64,000 nt of DNA from Rossellomorea arthrocnemi (GCF_904424705.1 NZ_CAJGBF010000004.1:62001-126000), one strand, 5' to 3'. Positions 46,308 through 55,300 are shown, counted from the stretch's first letter. A program made the numbers and translations. The notes: generated by a model from the letters alone, not told the origin.

Positions 46308-49300
46308 ATGAAAAAAAGAAAAATTCCTATGGTTGCTCTAAGCATGGGACTTCTGTTAGGAGCAACGGGACCAATTAGCTTTGACCCAGTTGTACACGCA
46401 GAATCAGGATCTAATGCCATGAACGTACTTGCGGATCTTTCGAAAGAACAGCGTGAAGCACTTGATAAATTAGAGGTCAACCGATCGTTGAGAGGACTTC
46501 AATTATCGAGGAATATTGATTTGAAAAGTGAAAAAGATGTAACCGTTATTGTCGAATTTGAACAGCTACCTGCAAAGACAGAGCAAATTCAAAAGTCCCT
46601 CATGGGTGAAGAAGTTTCCCTTGAAAAGGCAAAGAAAAAGGTGGAAGAGTCCCATGAAAAATTCAAAAAAGACTTAGATGAGAAGGTCGTAAAAAAGACA
46701 AAATCCGGAAAAGGCAACTACAAACTTAAGCACTCCTATAAGAATGTGTTCAATGGAGTGGCGATCACTTTACCAGCCAATAAGGTTGAAAATCTATTAG
46801 ACTCAGACGTTGTAAAAGCAGTATACAGTGAATTAGAAGTTAAGCTGACTCCACCACCTGAAACAACGGAGGAAGAAGGCTCAACAACCAAAGTGGATAG
46901 TATTCCCTTCATGAATATCGACAAGTTACATAGAGAAGGGTTTACAGGTAAAGGTGTAAAAGTTGGAGTTATTGACACAGGCATTGATTATCATCACCCG
47001 GATTTAAGAGATGCCTATAAAGGCGGGTATGACTTTGTTGATAATGATAACGATCCCATGGAAACAACGTATGAGGACTGGGAAGCAGCTGCTGGATATC
47101 CGGAAGTCAACCAGGGCAGCACATACTACACAGAGCATGGAACCCATGTATCAGGGACAATTGTTGGCCAAGCTGAGAATGATTCTGATTATAACGTCAT
47201 AGGTGTGGCTCCCGATGCAGAATTGAACGTCTATCGTGTCCTTGGACCTTATGGAAGTGGATCGAACAGCGCCATTATTGCCGGAATCGACCGTGCTGTC
47301 GCAGACGGGATGGATGTCATTAATCTATCACTTGGAGCACAAACGAACAATCCATTAGATGCTTCAAGCCTAGCGGTGGATAATGCTGTTTTAAGTGGTG
47401 TAACAGCAGTCGTGGCTGCAGGGAACTCAGGGGAGCTTGGGAATAGTACATTAGGTTCACCTGGAGCTGCCGCACTTGCTTTGACAGTGGGCGCAAGTTC
47501 TGCTCCATCATTTGTCACATCGTATGGTGGTACGTTCTCAGCAGCAGGCAAGGAGCTGGACGGGAACCTTCAATTAATGACCAACAAATGGACGGATGAG
47601 TTTAGTAAGCTCCAAGGACAAAGCTTTGAAATGGTCGAAGTGGGAGAAGGCGGACCAGCTGATTACAACGGAGTAGATGTCAATGGGAAAGTAGCCTTTG
47701 TTGCCAGGGGTACATATGCTCTCATTGAAAAAATGAACTATGCAAAACAAAATGGTGCTGTAGGCGTTGTGATTTATAATAATAATCCAGACGAAGGCCA
47801 TATTCCTCATTATCTAGGTGAAAGTAACGACAATATCCCTGTTTTTTCGTTATCAACTCATCCCGGATTAGAAGTGAAAGAGCTATTTAAGGAAGGTACA
47901 CCTATGATCACTCTTGGTGAAGTAGGGAAAGCAGAAATCAGTGGAGACGAACTGGCTTCTTTTAGTTCGAAGGGGCCGTCAGGAACGTTATATGATATCA
48001 AGCCAGAGGTGACTGCACCAGGAGTCAATATTTTATCAACCGTTCCCGCTTATATTCAAAATAAAGAAGATACTACGGATTATTCCCATGCCTACCAACG
48101 ACTATCCGGTACATCAATGGCCTCACCTCAAGTGGCTGGTATTGCGGCACTGTTACTTCAGGCTCATCCCGAATACACTCCAAGTGATATTAAATCTGTG
48201 TTAATGAATACCGCCGATCCATTGAAAAATCAATATAGCGTATTTGAAGTGGGTGCAGGTAGAGTAGATCCAATGCAGGCAATCCACTCTGATACATTGA
48301 TTTCTGTTCTGGATGAAACGCCATATATTGAAAATGAAGAAGAAATCATCATCCCGGAACAAACTGGTGCCCTAAGCTACGGCTTCATACCGATGGGGGA
48401 TGAACACATCACTAAAACTACGAAGCTCTCAATTACAAATAATAGTGATAAAAACAATAAATATGACATTTCCGTTGAGTATAATATCGGAGCGAAAGCA
48501 TCAGGATCACTGGATGCAGAGAAAAATGGTGTAAGGCTGAATGTTCCCGACTCGATTAAAGTAAAGAAAAATAAAGAGGAACGGTTCAATGCATTCCTTA
48601 CGATTCCGAAATCAGCACAAAAAGGGACATACGAAGGATATATTGTGCTCAAGAGTCAAAAAAATCCGGAAGAAATCTACCGTATTCCATTTGGAGCAAA
48701 GGTAGTGGAAGAAGGAATTGGCCACTTTGAAGTCTATACACCGAGTATTTCGACAAACCGTGTGAAAAATCCTTACAGCAGAAAGGCGACCGACCTTGAT
48801 TTCAGATTAAACTCGCCAATGGAAAGACTGGACTGGGTATTGGTTGACCCTGAAACGAAAGCAGAATTGGGCTGGATTACTGGAGTGAATGCAACAGGAG
48901 CCGCAATTGACTATGATTATTTCATTGATGATGGATTTGCAGGTTACTATTTTCCATTTACTGGAGATGAGAAAAAACCGATCAGCTATACAAAAATAAG
49001 GGCAGAAGATGGCATATATGAAGTCAAAATGATCGGTACGACGAAAGATGGGAAACAGTTTGCTAAAACGTCGACTATTAGCCTTGATAATGCCGCGCCG
49101 AAGATTACCTTTGATGAGACAAATGCACTACCGACAGGAGAACTTCCAATTGTAGAACTGCCAGAAGGCCAAGATACAGTAACATTATCGGGTACCTTGG
49201 TAGATCCTGAAATGAGTGAAACCCAAAAAGCAGGTATGTCCCTAACTCCGGCAAATAGCAACATATGGTATGGTCAAACTGGAGCAAATTTTCAACTTGA

Positions 49301-50408
49301 AGTGGATGAAAATGGGAAGTTTTCAAAAGAATTAAATGTTGGAACAACCTCCATAAGAGAAATGCAATATCTGGGAGCTGATTATGCAGGAAATACGGCA
49401 ATTCCAAAGGTTGTTTATTATGTGAACGAAGGATCACAATTTGTCTATGCACAACCAGATAAAGAGTCGTATCAAATGGGTGACAAAATTAAGTATACCT
49501 TCTATGCAAAAAATTTAAAAAAAGCCCGGCATTTATCTATGACCTTCTATTATCAAAATAAATACTTTGATGATATTGTTGATTTCCAATTAGGGGCTGA
49601 TATGCCAGAAGGTTCAAAATTAGTAGAGACTACGACTACACCGGGAACTACCAAGACGATCATTGATATTACTATTCCTGACGAAGGAGTCTCTGGAGAT
49701 GTAGTGTTATTTGAAGTTGTAGCAGATACGAGTGCAGATGAGTTCATAAATGTTTATTCTCCCCTGTTCAGTAACTCTACAATGCAGGTGAATCAAGGTC
49801 CCAGAATACAAACGAAGATCGGACTTCACCCTATTTATCCAGCGTTTTCAAAAGTGGATGCAGGATATTTAGGTGCAGAAGGACTGCTTACTGACAAAGG
49901 TGGAATAGATCACAGTAGAGATTACTCGACTGTGGGAGCAACTGTTCAATTAAAAGATACGAAAGGGACCATTTATCCAGCGAGATTAGAACCAAATGGA
50001 GTCATTTATTTCGATAAACTCCCAATAACAAAGAAGAAATATACTATGGTCATCGATATTCCGGGACACTATACGACATATACCCCCCTTGAGGTTGGCC
50101 GCAACGAGAATGGTATCGATATCGGAGAATGGATTTCTTATAGGACAGCTGTATCAAAGCCGGGTGATATCAATAAAGATAATGCCATTGATATCCATGA
50201 TGCACTTCTACTCCAAGAGCATTGGGGAACAGACTATCGAAATACGGATATAAACTTTGATGGTACGACGGATGAACAAGACTTTACACTTCTTGAAAAG
50301 TATTACTTATCAGAAAACGATTTTGTTCTGGATACACCAGATCCTCAATCTGAAGTGAATGGCAAAACGATCGACACGATAAAAGCTGAATTGAAAATTA
50401 ATCCTTAA
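46308..50408 (+). CDS. S8-6: giant secreted subtilase with cohesin-like domain and dockerin
   Basis: A 1,366-residue secreted protease behind a strong ribosome site (AAGGGGGG). Signal peptide about 1-31 (cut after VHA); I9 propeptide about 72-185. Triad Asp223, His277, Ser603. It has a PA insert, an Fn3-like domain, a more diverged cohesin-like domain at about 1040-1180 (YQMGDKIKYTFYAKNLKKA) and a regulatory-like domain with DIPGHYTTYTPL. The dockerin is at about 1284-1340 with DINKDNAID and DINFDGTTD, and the tail is GKTIDTIKAELKINP. Regulator R5 is directly downstream in the same direction. Confidence 0.9.
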   Translation: MKKRKIPMVALSMGLLLGATGPISFDPVVHAESGSNAMNVLADLSKEQREALDKLEVNRSLRGLQLSRNIDLKSEKDVTVIVEFEQLPAKTEQIQKSLMGEEVSLEKAKKKVEESHEKFKKDLDEKVVKKTKSGKGNYKLKHSYKNVFNGVAITLPANKVENLLDSDVVKAVYSELEVKLTPPPETTEEEGSTTKVDSIPFMNIDKLHREGFTGKGVKVGVIDTGIDYHHPDLRDAYKGGYDFVDNDNDPMETTYEDWEAAAGYPEVNQGSTYYTEHGTHVSGTIVGQAENDSDYNVIGVAPDAELNVYRVLGPYGSGSNSAIIAGIDRAVADGMDVINLSLGAQTNNPLDASSLAVDNAVLSGVTAVVAAGNSGELGNSTLGSPGAAALALTVGASSAPSFVTSYGGTFSAAGKELDGNLQLMTNKWTDEFSKLQGQSFEMVEVGEGGPADYNGVDVNGKVAFVARGTYALIEKMNYAKQNGAVGVVIYNNNPDEGHIPHYLGESNDNIPVFSLSTHPGLEVKELFKEGTPMITLGEVGKAEISGDELASFSSKGPSGTLYDIKPEVTAPGVNILSTVPAYIQNKEDTTDYSHAYQRLSGTSMASPQVAGIAALLLQAHPEYTPSDIKSVLMNTADPLKNQYSVFEVGAGRVDPMQAIHSDTLISVLDETPYIENEEEIIIPEQTGALSYGFIPMGDEHITKTTKLSITNNSDKNNKYDISVEYNIGAKASGSLDAEKNGVRLNVPDSIKVKKNKEERFNAFLTIPKSAQKGTYEGYIVLKSQKNPEEIYRIPFGAKVVEEGIGHFEVYTPSISTNRVKNPYSRKATDLDFRLNSPMERLDWVLVDPETKAELGWITGVNATGAAIDYDYFIDDGFAGYYFPFTGDEKKPISYTKIRAEDGIYEVKMIGTTKDGKQFAKTSTISLDNAAPKITFDETNALPTGELPIVELPEGQDTVTLSGTLVDPEMSETQKAGMSLTPANSNIWYGQTGANFQLEVDENGKFSKELNVGTTSIREMQYLGADYAGNTAIPKVVYYVNEGSQFVYAQPDKESYQMGDKIKYTFYAKNLKKARHLSMTFYYQNKYFDDIVDFQLGADMPEGSKLVETTTTPGTTKTIIDITIPDEGVSGDVVLFEVVADTSADEFINVYSPLFSNSTMQVNQGPRIQTKIGLHPIYPAFSKVDAGYLGAEGLLTDKGGIDHSRDYSTVGATVQLKDTKGTIYPARLEPNGVIYFDKLPITKKKYTMVIDIPGHYTTYTPLEVGRNENGIDIGEWISYRTAVSKPGDINKDNAIDIHDALLLQEHWGTDYRNTDINFDGTTDEQDFTLLEKYYLSENDFVLDTPDPQSEVNGKTIDTIKAELKINP

Positions 50409-50445
50409 CAGTTTTTTTTACAACATCTTGGTATTCATCTTACCA

Positions 50446-50475
50446 AAGGGTAGTCCATTAAAGGACTACCCTTCT
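50446..50475 (+). terminator. terminator of S8-6
   Basis: AAGGGTAGTCC and GGACTACCCTT form an 11-pair stem with a six-base loop. The T-run is weak, so read-through to R5 is possible. Confidence 0.7.
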
Positions 50476-50487
50476 TAATTAGCAAAA

Positions 50488-50524
50488 ATACCCTATTATT
50501 TCAATGAATCATAATAAATAAAAT
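50488..50524 (+). promoter_or_regulatory. candidate R5 promoter with short C-run
   Basis: ATACCCTA leads into TTATTT (50496-50501), a 17-base spacer and TAAAAT (50519-50524). The geometry equals that at S8-1 and S8-6, but the C-run is only three bases and the -35 box is poor. Confidence 0.35.
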
Positions 50525-50541
50525 CAGTGGGAGTGGTAACG

Positions 50542-51780
50542 ATGGGTTCAGGGATTCTTATAAAATTTTATAGAGAGAAAAAAAAGCTAACACAAGAAGA
50601 ACTGGGAAAAGGGATATGCTCAGTTACACATATTAGCAAAATTGAACGTGGAACCACCCAATATTCCCCTGAAATCACACATTTGCTCAGTAAGAAACTG
50701 GGGATTGACCTTGAAGAAGAATTGCAATCGCTTCAGCAATATGAACGCTTGCTTGATCAATGGCTTGATAGTATGGTGCTACAGCAAAAAAGTGAAATTG
50801 AGAGATTGAAGAATGAGGTAGAAGAGAATTCACTATTTCTTATCCAATCTGTAAAAAATAAGTATTTCTTATTGCAATCAAGATACTATCTTATGCAAGG
50901 AAACATAACCCAAGCAGAAAATCTTCTGGATAAAATGAAAAAACATCGAAAAGAGTTAAACACATATGAAATTCACTTGCTTCATCACCTTTTGGGAATG
51001 ACAGAAGTACTGAAAGGGGATTTCAGGCAAGCGCTGGAGCACCTGCTTAAAATCAATGAAAAAGAATATTTAAATCATGAATTCTTCTATCAAATCGCCA
51101 TTGCCTATCATAACCTTCATTTTAAAGTGAAGGCTTATTACTATAGTGAACTTGCCCTGGATTATTTCAGGAAAACAAATAATTTTAAAAAAGTCATTGA
51201 TGCAGAAACGATCAAGTTGATAAGCGAAGGAAGAAACGAACTTTGGAATTTTAAAGATCTCGTTGATCGATATAATCGATTAATAGCACAATGTGATATT
51301 CTCAATGAACCCTCTAAAAAGGCGGCATTATTAAGCAATTTGGCGTATGAACACTCCTATGCAGGAGACAATGATCATGCAAAAAAATACTATGAGAAGA
51401 CATTATCATTATTGAACAAAAATAAACACACGCCTATTTATCTTAATAATCTGATTGGGTACGTTTATTGCTGTTTGCATATTGAAGGAAACCAAAACGA
51501 AGGGCAACTCGAGAAGTTAATAGAAAAAGGAAGTCAAATCGCAAAGGAGATCCACGACCAAAGCAGCTATCTATTCTTCAAAATGCTTCATTTATTACAT
51601 GAGAATAAGAAAAAGCAATATTATCAATTTATTGAAGAAAAAATCATTCCTATGCTTGAGGAAAAAGGAAAACATCAACAATTAGAAACATATGAAAAAA
51701 CCATGTATCAGTATTATTTAGACCTGGGAAATCAAGAAAAAGCTCTCCAGTATGCGAGTAGATTGGTTCAAAATGGTTAA
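50542..51780 (+). CDS. R5: XRE-type HTH regulator with TPR-like C-terminus
   Basis: A 412-residue paralogue of R1, R3 and R6. The HTH is at about 1-60 (ILIKFYREKKKLTQEELGKG, then THISKIERG). Helical repeats follow, with ALLSNLAYEHSYAGDNDHAK and a C-terminal YQYYLDLGNQEKALQYASRL. ATG 50542 follows GGGAGTGG by five bases; in-frame GTG codons at 50527 and 50533 lie within or before that site. It sits right after S8-6 and is closest to R3 by eye. The 25-codon frame that begins directly after its stop has no signal sequence and is not a convincing signalling peptide. Confidence 0.82.
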   Translation: MGSGILIKFYREKKKLTQEELGKGICSVTHISKIERGTTQYSPEITHLLSKKLGIDLEEELQSLQQYERLLDQWLDSMVLQQKSEIERLKNEVEENSLFLIQSVKNKYFLLQSRYYLMQGNITQAENLLDKMKKHRKELNTYEIHLLHHLLGMTEVLKGDFRQALEHLLKINEKEYLNHEFFYQIAIAYHNLHFKVKAYYYSELALDYFRKTNNFKKVIDAETIKLISEGRNELWNFKDLVDRYNRLIAQCDILNEPSKKAALLSNLAYEHSYAGDNDHAKKYYEKTLSLLNKNKHTPIYLNNLIGYVYCCLHIEGNQNEGQLEKLIEKGSQIAKEIHDQSSYLFFKMLHLLHENKKKQYYQFIEEKIIPMLEEKGKHQQLETYEKTMYQYYLDLGNQEKALQYASRLVQNG

Positions 51781-51907
51781 ATGATATTTACTTTGGAGTT
51801 GAAGCTAAATTTCCCATGGTTAATAAGGAGTAATCCTTTAAGTATATACATAATATAACCCTCTAAAGTAGACATTATGGAATACATATCTTTCTATGGA
51901 GGTCTTT

Positions 51908-52615
51908 ATGTCAAAATTCAAGATACTGATAAACATCTTCGCCATCTCTCTTTTAGTCTTGATCGGGAGTGGCCAACAAGAAGAAGTAAGTGCATTTTCT
52001 ACTCAAATTCTTCAAAGAGGAGCAACAGGAGAAGATGTTATTGAATTACAATCGAGGTTAAAGTACATTGGATTCTACACAAGCGAAGTAGATGGTGTAT
52101 TTGGATATAATACATATTGGGCGGTACGGATATTCCAGAAAGAATTCGGAATGCCCATAGATGGTGTGGTTGGGCCCAAGACTAAAGAAAAACTGGTCAA
52201 AGCCACTGTTTATAATAAGTCAGGTTCATCAGGAGGCAGTACAAATGTTCCGAATGGCTACTCACAAAATGAAATACAATTAATGGCTAATGCCGTATAC
52301 GGAGAATCAAGAGGAGAGCCCTACACCGGTCAAGTGGCTGTCGCTGCAGTAATCATAAACCGGGTGCAGAGCACCTCATTTCCCAACACCATAGCTGGAG
52401 TGATCTACGAGCCTGGGGCATTTACTGCAGTGGCTGATGGGCAAATTAATTTGACACCCAATGAAACAGCGAAAAAAGCAGTGCTGGATGCTATTAATGG
52501 TTGGGACCCCAGTGAAGGAGCCATCTATTATTTCAACCCTGACACGGCAACAAGCAGCTGGATCTGGAGTCGTCCCCAAATTAAGCAAATCGGAAGACAT
52601 ATATTTTGCAAATAG
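51908..52615 (+). CDS. sleB: spore cortex-lytic enzyme SleB-like hydrolase
   Basis: A 235-residue secreted protein that cuts spore cortex peptidoglycan during germination. Signal segment about 1-30; peptidoglycan-binding domain about 35-95 (LQRGATGEDVIELQSRLKYI, VDGVFGYNTYWAVRIFQ). The C-terminal SleB hydrolase domain (about 115-235) contains ANAVYGESRGEPYTGQVAVA with the catalytic Glu region and ends in GRHIFCK. I start at ATG 51908, five bases after GGAGG; an in-frame ATG at 51896 overlaps that site. The usual partner gene ypeB does not follow, so this may be a SleB paralogue rather than the main sleB. Confidence 0.88.
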   Translation: MSKFKILINIFAISLLVLIGSGQQEEVSAFSTQILQRGATGEDVIELQSRLKYIGFYTSEVDGVFGYNTYWAVRIFQKEFGMPIDGVVGPKTKEKLVKATVYNKSGSSGGSTNVPNGYSQNEIQLMANAVYGESRGEPYTGQVAVAAVIINRVQSTSFPNTIAGVIYEPGAFTAVADGQINLTPNETAKKAVLDAINGWDPSEGAIYYFNPDTATSSWIWSRPQIKQIGRHIFCK

Positions 52616-52661
52616 AATCAAATTTGAAAAGGACATTTGTAATGGAAAATATCGTTTTTAG

Positions 52662-52698
52662 ACCAAGAGTACGGGAAAAGTGTACCTTGGTTTTTTTT
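52662..52698 (+). terminator. terminator of sleB
   Basis: ACCAAGAGTAC pairs with GTACCTTGGT (one bulge), followed by a long T-run. From 52699 to 52968 I see no gene or clear site. Confidence 0.75.
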
Positions 52699-52968
52699 AT
52701 CTCAAAAAGCAAGCCTCTACTAACTCCTCTAAAAACAGCATCATCAAACTCTCATTAAGTTCATAATTCTATTCATTGGACTATATCAACAGAATAGGTA
52801 CAAAAAATGCTTCCAACCGGAAAATTTGGGTAGTTGATATAGTGATAATAGACCGGTCATTCTGTCATGCATCAAGATACTTCTTATGAGAATGTAGAAT
52901 GATTCAAGTATAATGCTATTGATTAATTGAGTAATAGTACCTATGCGCTAATGAGTCTCTGCTCCTGG

Positions 52969-53011
52969 AAACCCCAATACCCCATGCCTGCGAGCTGTGT
53001 AATAATATAAT
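52969..53011 (+). promoter_or_regulatory. candidate sipW-tasA promoter with C-run element
   Basis: AAACCCCAA precedes TACCCC (52978-52983) at -35. AATAAT follows at 53001-53006 after 17 bases, and TATAAT at 53006-53011 is an alternative. It shares CCCCAATAC with the S8-5 upstream region. Confidence 0.45.
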
Positions 53012-53015
53012 TAGA

Positions 53016-53042
53016 AATCAGAATCTTAATGAAATTCTGATT
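53016..53042 (+). promoter_or_regulatory. inverted repeat in the sipW leader
   Basis: AATCAGAAT, nine bases, then ATTCTGATT, just after the presumed -10 and 64 bases before the sipW start. It could be an operator or a leader hairpin; no T-run follows. Confidence 0.4.
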
Positions 53043-53105
53043 AGAAGAAAACTTCTTTACTTCGGGCAAAATGAAACATAATACAACGAGAATAGAGGGT
53101 GAGAA

Positions 53106-53648
53106 ATGGAGAAGATTGGAACAATTGCAAAAAGAGTAATATCAATCACAATCTTTTTACTCATCATGATGATCATCGTTTCCATCTTCATAAGCCTGAG
53201 CAACAGTAAACCGCTATCCTTATTTGGGTACAAGCCGCTGACTGTATTGTCGAATAGTATGGTTCCCACCTTTGAGGCTGGCGACGTGATCATCACCCGA
53301 GAGATGGATGCAGAAGATCTTAAAGAGGGAGATATTATCTCCTTTTACAACCAGGAGGGTAACCTGATTACTCACAGAATCACTTCGATTGTTGAGGAAG
53401 CTGGAGAAAAGCACTTCTATACACAAGGTGATAACAATAATACGGAAGATGAAGATGTCACCACTCCAAATGAAATCGTAGGAAAGGAACTTTTTCACAT
53501 TCCCAACCTTGGTTTCCTTTCTCAGTATACGAAGGGCCCGATGGGTTTCTTACTATTCATCATAGTTCCATTAGCGGGGTATGTGTGTTTAACGGTTTAT
53601 GAAAGAATCAAACAGAAGAAGAAGGAAGAGGAGTTTACCAAATCATAA
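53106..53648 (+). CDS. sipW: ER-type signal peptidase I, SipW-like
   Basis: A 180-residue membrane signal peptidase of the archaeal/ER type. Membrane segments are at about 10-32 and 145-165. The catalytic Ser51 is in LSNSMVPTF, and His90 in LITHRI replaces the Lys of ordinary bacterial signal peptidases. FYTQGDNNNTEDEDV carries the conserved GDN region. In Bacillus, SipW processes TasA-type matrix proteins, and here the next gene, 19 bases downstream, is a TasA homologue. ATG 53106 follows agggtgag. Confidence 0.92.
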   Translation: MEKIGTIAKRVISITIFLLIMMIIVSIFISLSNSKPLSLFGYKPLTVLSNSMVPTFEAGDVIITREMDAEDLKEGDIISFYNQEGNLITHRITSIVEEAGEKHFYTQGDNNNTEDEDVTTPNEIVGKELFHIPNLGFLSQYTKGPMGFLLFIIVPLAGYVCLTVYERIKQKKKEEEFTKS

Positions 53649-53667
53649 ATAACAATGGGGGATTGAC

Positions 53668-54378
53668 ATGTTTAAGTTGAAGAATGCCTTTTTGGGAAGC
53701 GCTTTAGTTGGTGCAATCGTTGTGTCAGGGAGCTTTGGTACATATTCTTGGTTCACATCCGAGACGAATGCCGCAGGAGAGATTACGAACGGTACACTTG
53801 AAATCAACAATGGTCAAGATATGGATACAAAGATCGTCGAAGCTACTGGGTTTGCACCTTCCCAATTAAAGTACGGTGAATGGTTAAAGATTGAAAACAC
53901 AGGTGATATGGATGCTTACCTTAAAGCTACCTATAACCAGTCTTTAAGTGCAGATGTTCCTTTAGATGCTTATAAAGTAGGTTATATTGCTTATAAGTTC
54001 TCTGAAGGACAAGAAATGACAGATGACATCCTGGAAGAATCAAGAATCTACTTAGATGAGTTATTCAATGGGACAACCAATGAAGTGAAATCTGTGTCCA
54101 AAGCGATCGCTCCAGGGGTTGAAATGGTTGTTGGATTTGTAGAGGAAGAAGTTCAACCTGCGGCTAAAGGTATGAGCGGGAAAACCAAGATGGTACTTGG
54201 GGATGGTTCTAAAGAAGGAGAGAAGCATGAATTCTGGCAATTGAATGATGACCAATATATTGATCTTTCTTTCGCAATTAAACTGGACGAAAAGGCTGGC
54301 AATGAATATCAAGGAGTTTCCTATACATCAAATTTGAATGTAACAGCCAAGCAGATGGATGATGGAGCAAAAAACTAA
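53668..54378 (+). CDS. tasA: TasA/CalY (camelysin) family matrix fibre protein
   Basis: A 236-residue exported protein. The N-terminus NAFLGSALVGAIVVSGSFGT, followed by YSWFTSETNAAGEITNGTLE, is the standard signature of the TasA/CalY family: signal peptide, SipW-type cleavage near TNAAG, then the beta-rich fibre domain with KIENTGDMDAYLK. It is likely processed by the SipW encoded immediately before it. TasA forms biofilm fibres and CalY is reported as a cell-surface metallopeptidase, so both roles are possible. No tapA gene is present. Confidence 0.88.
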   Translation: MFKLKNAFLGSALVGAIVVSGSFGTYSWFTSETNAAGEITNGTLEINNGQDMDTKIVEATGFAPSQLKYGEWLKIENTGDMDAYLKATYNQSLSADVPLDAYKVGYIAYKFSEGQEMTDDILEESRIYLDELFNGTTNEVKSVSKAIAPGVEMVVGFVEEEVQPAAKGMSGKTKMVLGDGSKEGEKHEFWQLNDDQYIDLSFAIKLDEKAGNEYQGVSYTSNLNVTAKQMDDGAKN

Positions 54379-54433
54379 GGTATCCCTAAAAATAAATACT
54401 TCGTGAATAACGTTTGAAAAGACAATCGATGGG

Positions 54434-54462
54434 AGACAATCCTGATAGATTGTCTTTTTTTT
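54434..54462 (+). terminator. terminator of sipW-tasA
   Basis: AGACAATC and GATTGTCT form a stem with a six-base loop, followed by a long T-run. An outer repeat GACAATC at 54421 could pair alternatively. Confidence 0.8.
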
Positions 54463-54487
54463 ACTCTTAAATAAAGGAGATTGAAAG

Positions 54488-54991
54488 GTGATGAAGAAGT
54501 GCTACTGGAGTGTCCTTTGTCTACTCTTCATAATGTACATGGGAGGATGTCAGGAGAACACAGGGGAGAATGCCTATCAAAACAAGGAGGAGGCGGTGAA
54601 AGAGACAATGAATTCGCCAGTCAAAGTGGATCCATCGATTAATCTTTCAAGTGAGAAGGTTATTTCCGTTATTGTTGAATTTAAGACAAAACCTGCCAAA
54701 ATAGCCGTTTTAGAAGCTGAAGCTCAAGGTATGGATATGACCTTGGACAAAGCCAAAGAACACGTTGAACAAAGTCATCAGGCTTTCGAACAAGAACTTC
54801 ATACCTTTCTGGATGATAATAAAGTGGATTATCGCATCAAACATAGGTATAAGACAGCCTTTAATGGAGTTTCCATGGAATTGCCTGCATCCGAAATCAA
54901 GAGATTTATGGGATCCTCTGTTATTTCCAGGATCTATCCAAATGAGGAAGTCCAACTGGATCCCCCTATCCAGCCTTCAGATCAAATGTAA
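54488..54991 (+). CDS. stand-alone lipoprotein with subtilase propeptide (inhibitor I9) domain
   Basis: A 167-residue lipoprotein: signal segment with lipobox YMGGC (Cys about 21), a short linker, then one domain at about 55-160 that is clearly homologous to the propeptides of the island subtilases. Shared blocks are VISVIVEF, AVLEAEAQG, the AKEHVEQSH helix, the KHRYKTAFNGVSMELPA core and EVQLDPP, the point where the catalytic domain begins in the proteases. No catalytic domain follows; the gene ends in a stop and a strong terminator, and no protease remnant lies beyond. GTG 54488 is eight bases after AAGGAG; ATG 54491 is the alternative. Inference: membrane-anchored inhibitor or folding helper for the proteases. 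Confidence 0.85.
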   Translation: MMKKCYWSVLCLLFIMYMGGCQENTGENAYQNKEEAVKETMNSPVKVDPSINLSSEKVISVIVEFKTKPAKIAVLEAEAQGMDMTLDKAKEHVEQSHQAFEQELHTFLDDNKVDYRIKHRYKTAFNGVSMELPASEIKRFMGSSVISRIYPNEEVQLDPPIQPSDQM

Positions 54992-54995
54992 ATAT

Positions 54996-55049
54996 AAAGC
55001 TAGCCTCCACCCCTCCATGTATAAGAGATGTGTGGAAGCTAGCTTTTTT
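54996..55049 (+). terminator. terminator of the I9 lipoprotein gene
   Basis: AAAGCTAGC and GCTAGCTTT plus an inner CCAC/GTGG pairing form a long stem, followed by TTTT. Between here and 55300 I see no gene. Confidence 0.85.
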
Positions 55050-55300
55050 AGTCATTTTACATAGGCTCAATCATTTTTGGAAGATAGTATAAAAATGTAA
55101 GAGAAATCGGGAAAATAGATTGAGTATTAAGAACTACATCCGATTTCTTTATATTGCTAATTAATTGAAAAAATTTCAATTAAATTAAGAAATAACATGT
55201 ATATTTGATTGAAAAGTACTTCGTGGAGTGGAAATGTTATAGATTTGATATGAAGGAACTAGGTAAATAGTTCTGTAACAAATGGTTAGGACACCCTTGA

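Noticed and set aside
15361..50408. A cellulosome-like cluster
   Set aside because: Cohesin-like and dockerin domains are present, but all carriers are proteases; there is no glycoside hydrolase and no multi-cohesin scaffoldin in the window.
51781..51858. A 25-codon frame right after R5 as a signalling peptide gene
   Set aside because: There is no ribosome site or secretion signal, and its sequence does not resemble the peptide precursors of RNPP systems.
54488..54991. The I9 lipoprotein gene as a truncated protease pseudogene
   Set aside because: It has a lipobox, ribosome site, clean stop at the natural domain end and its own terminator, and no protease remnant follows.
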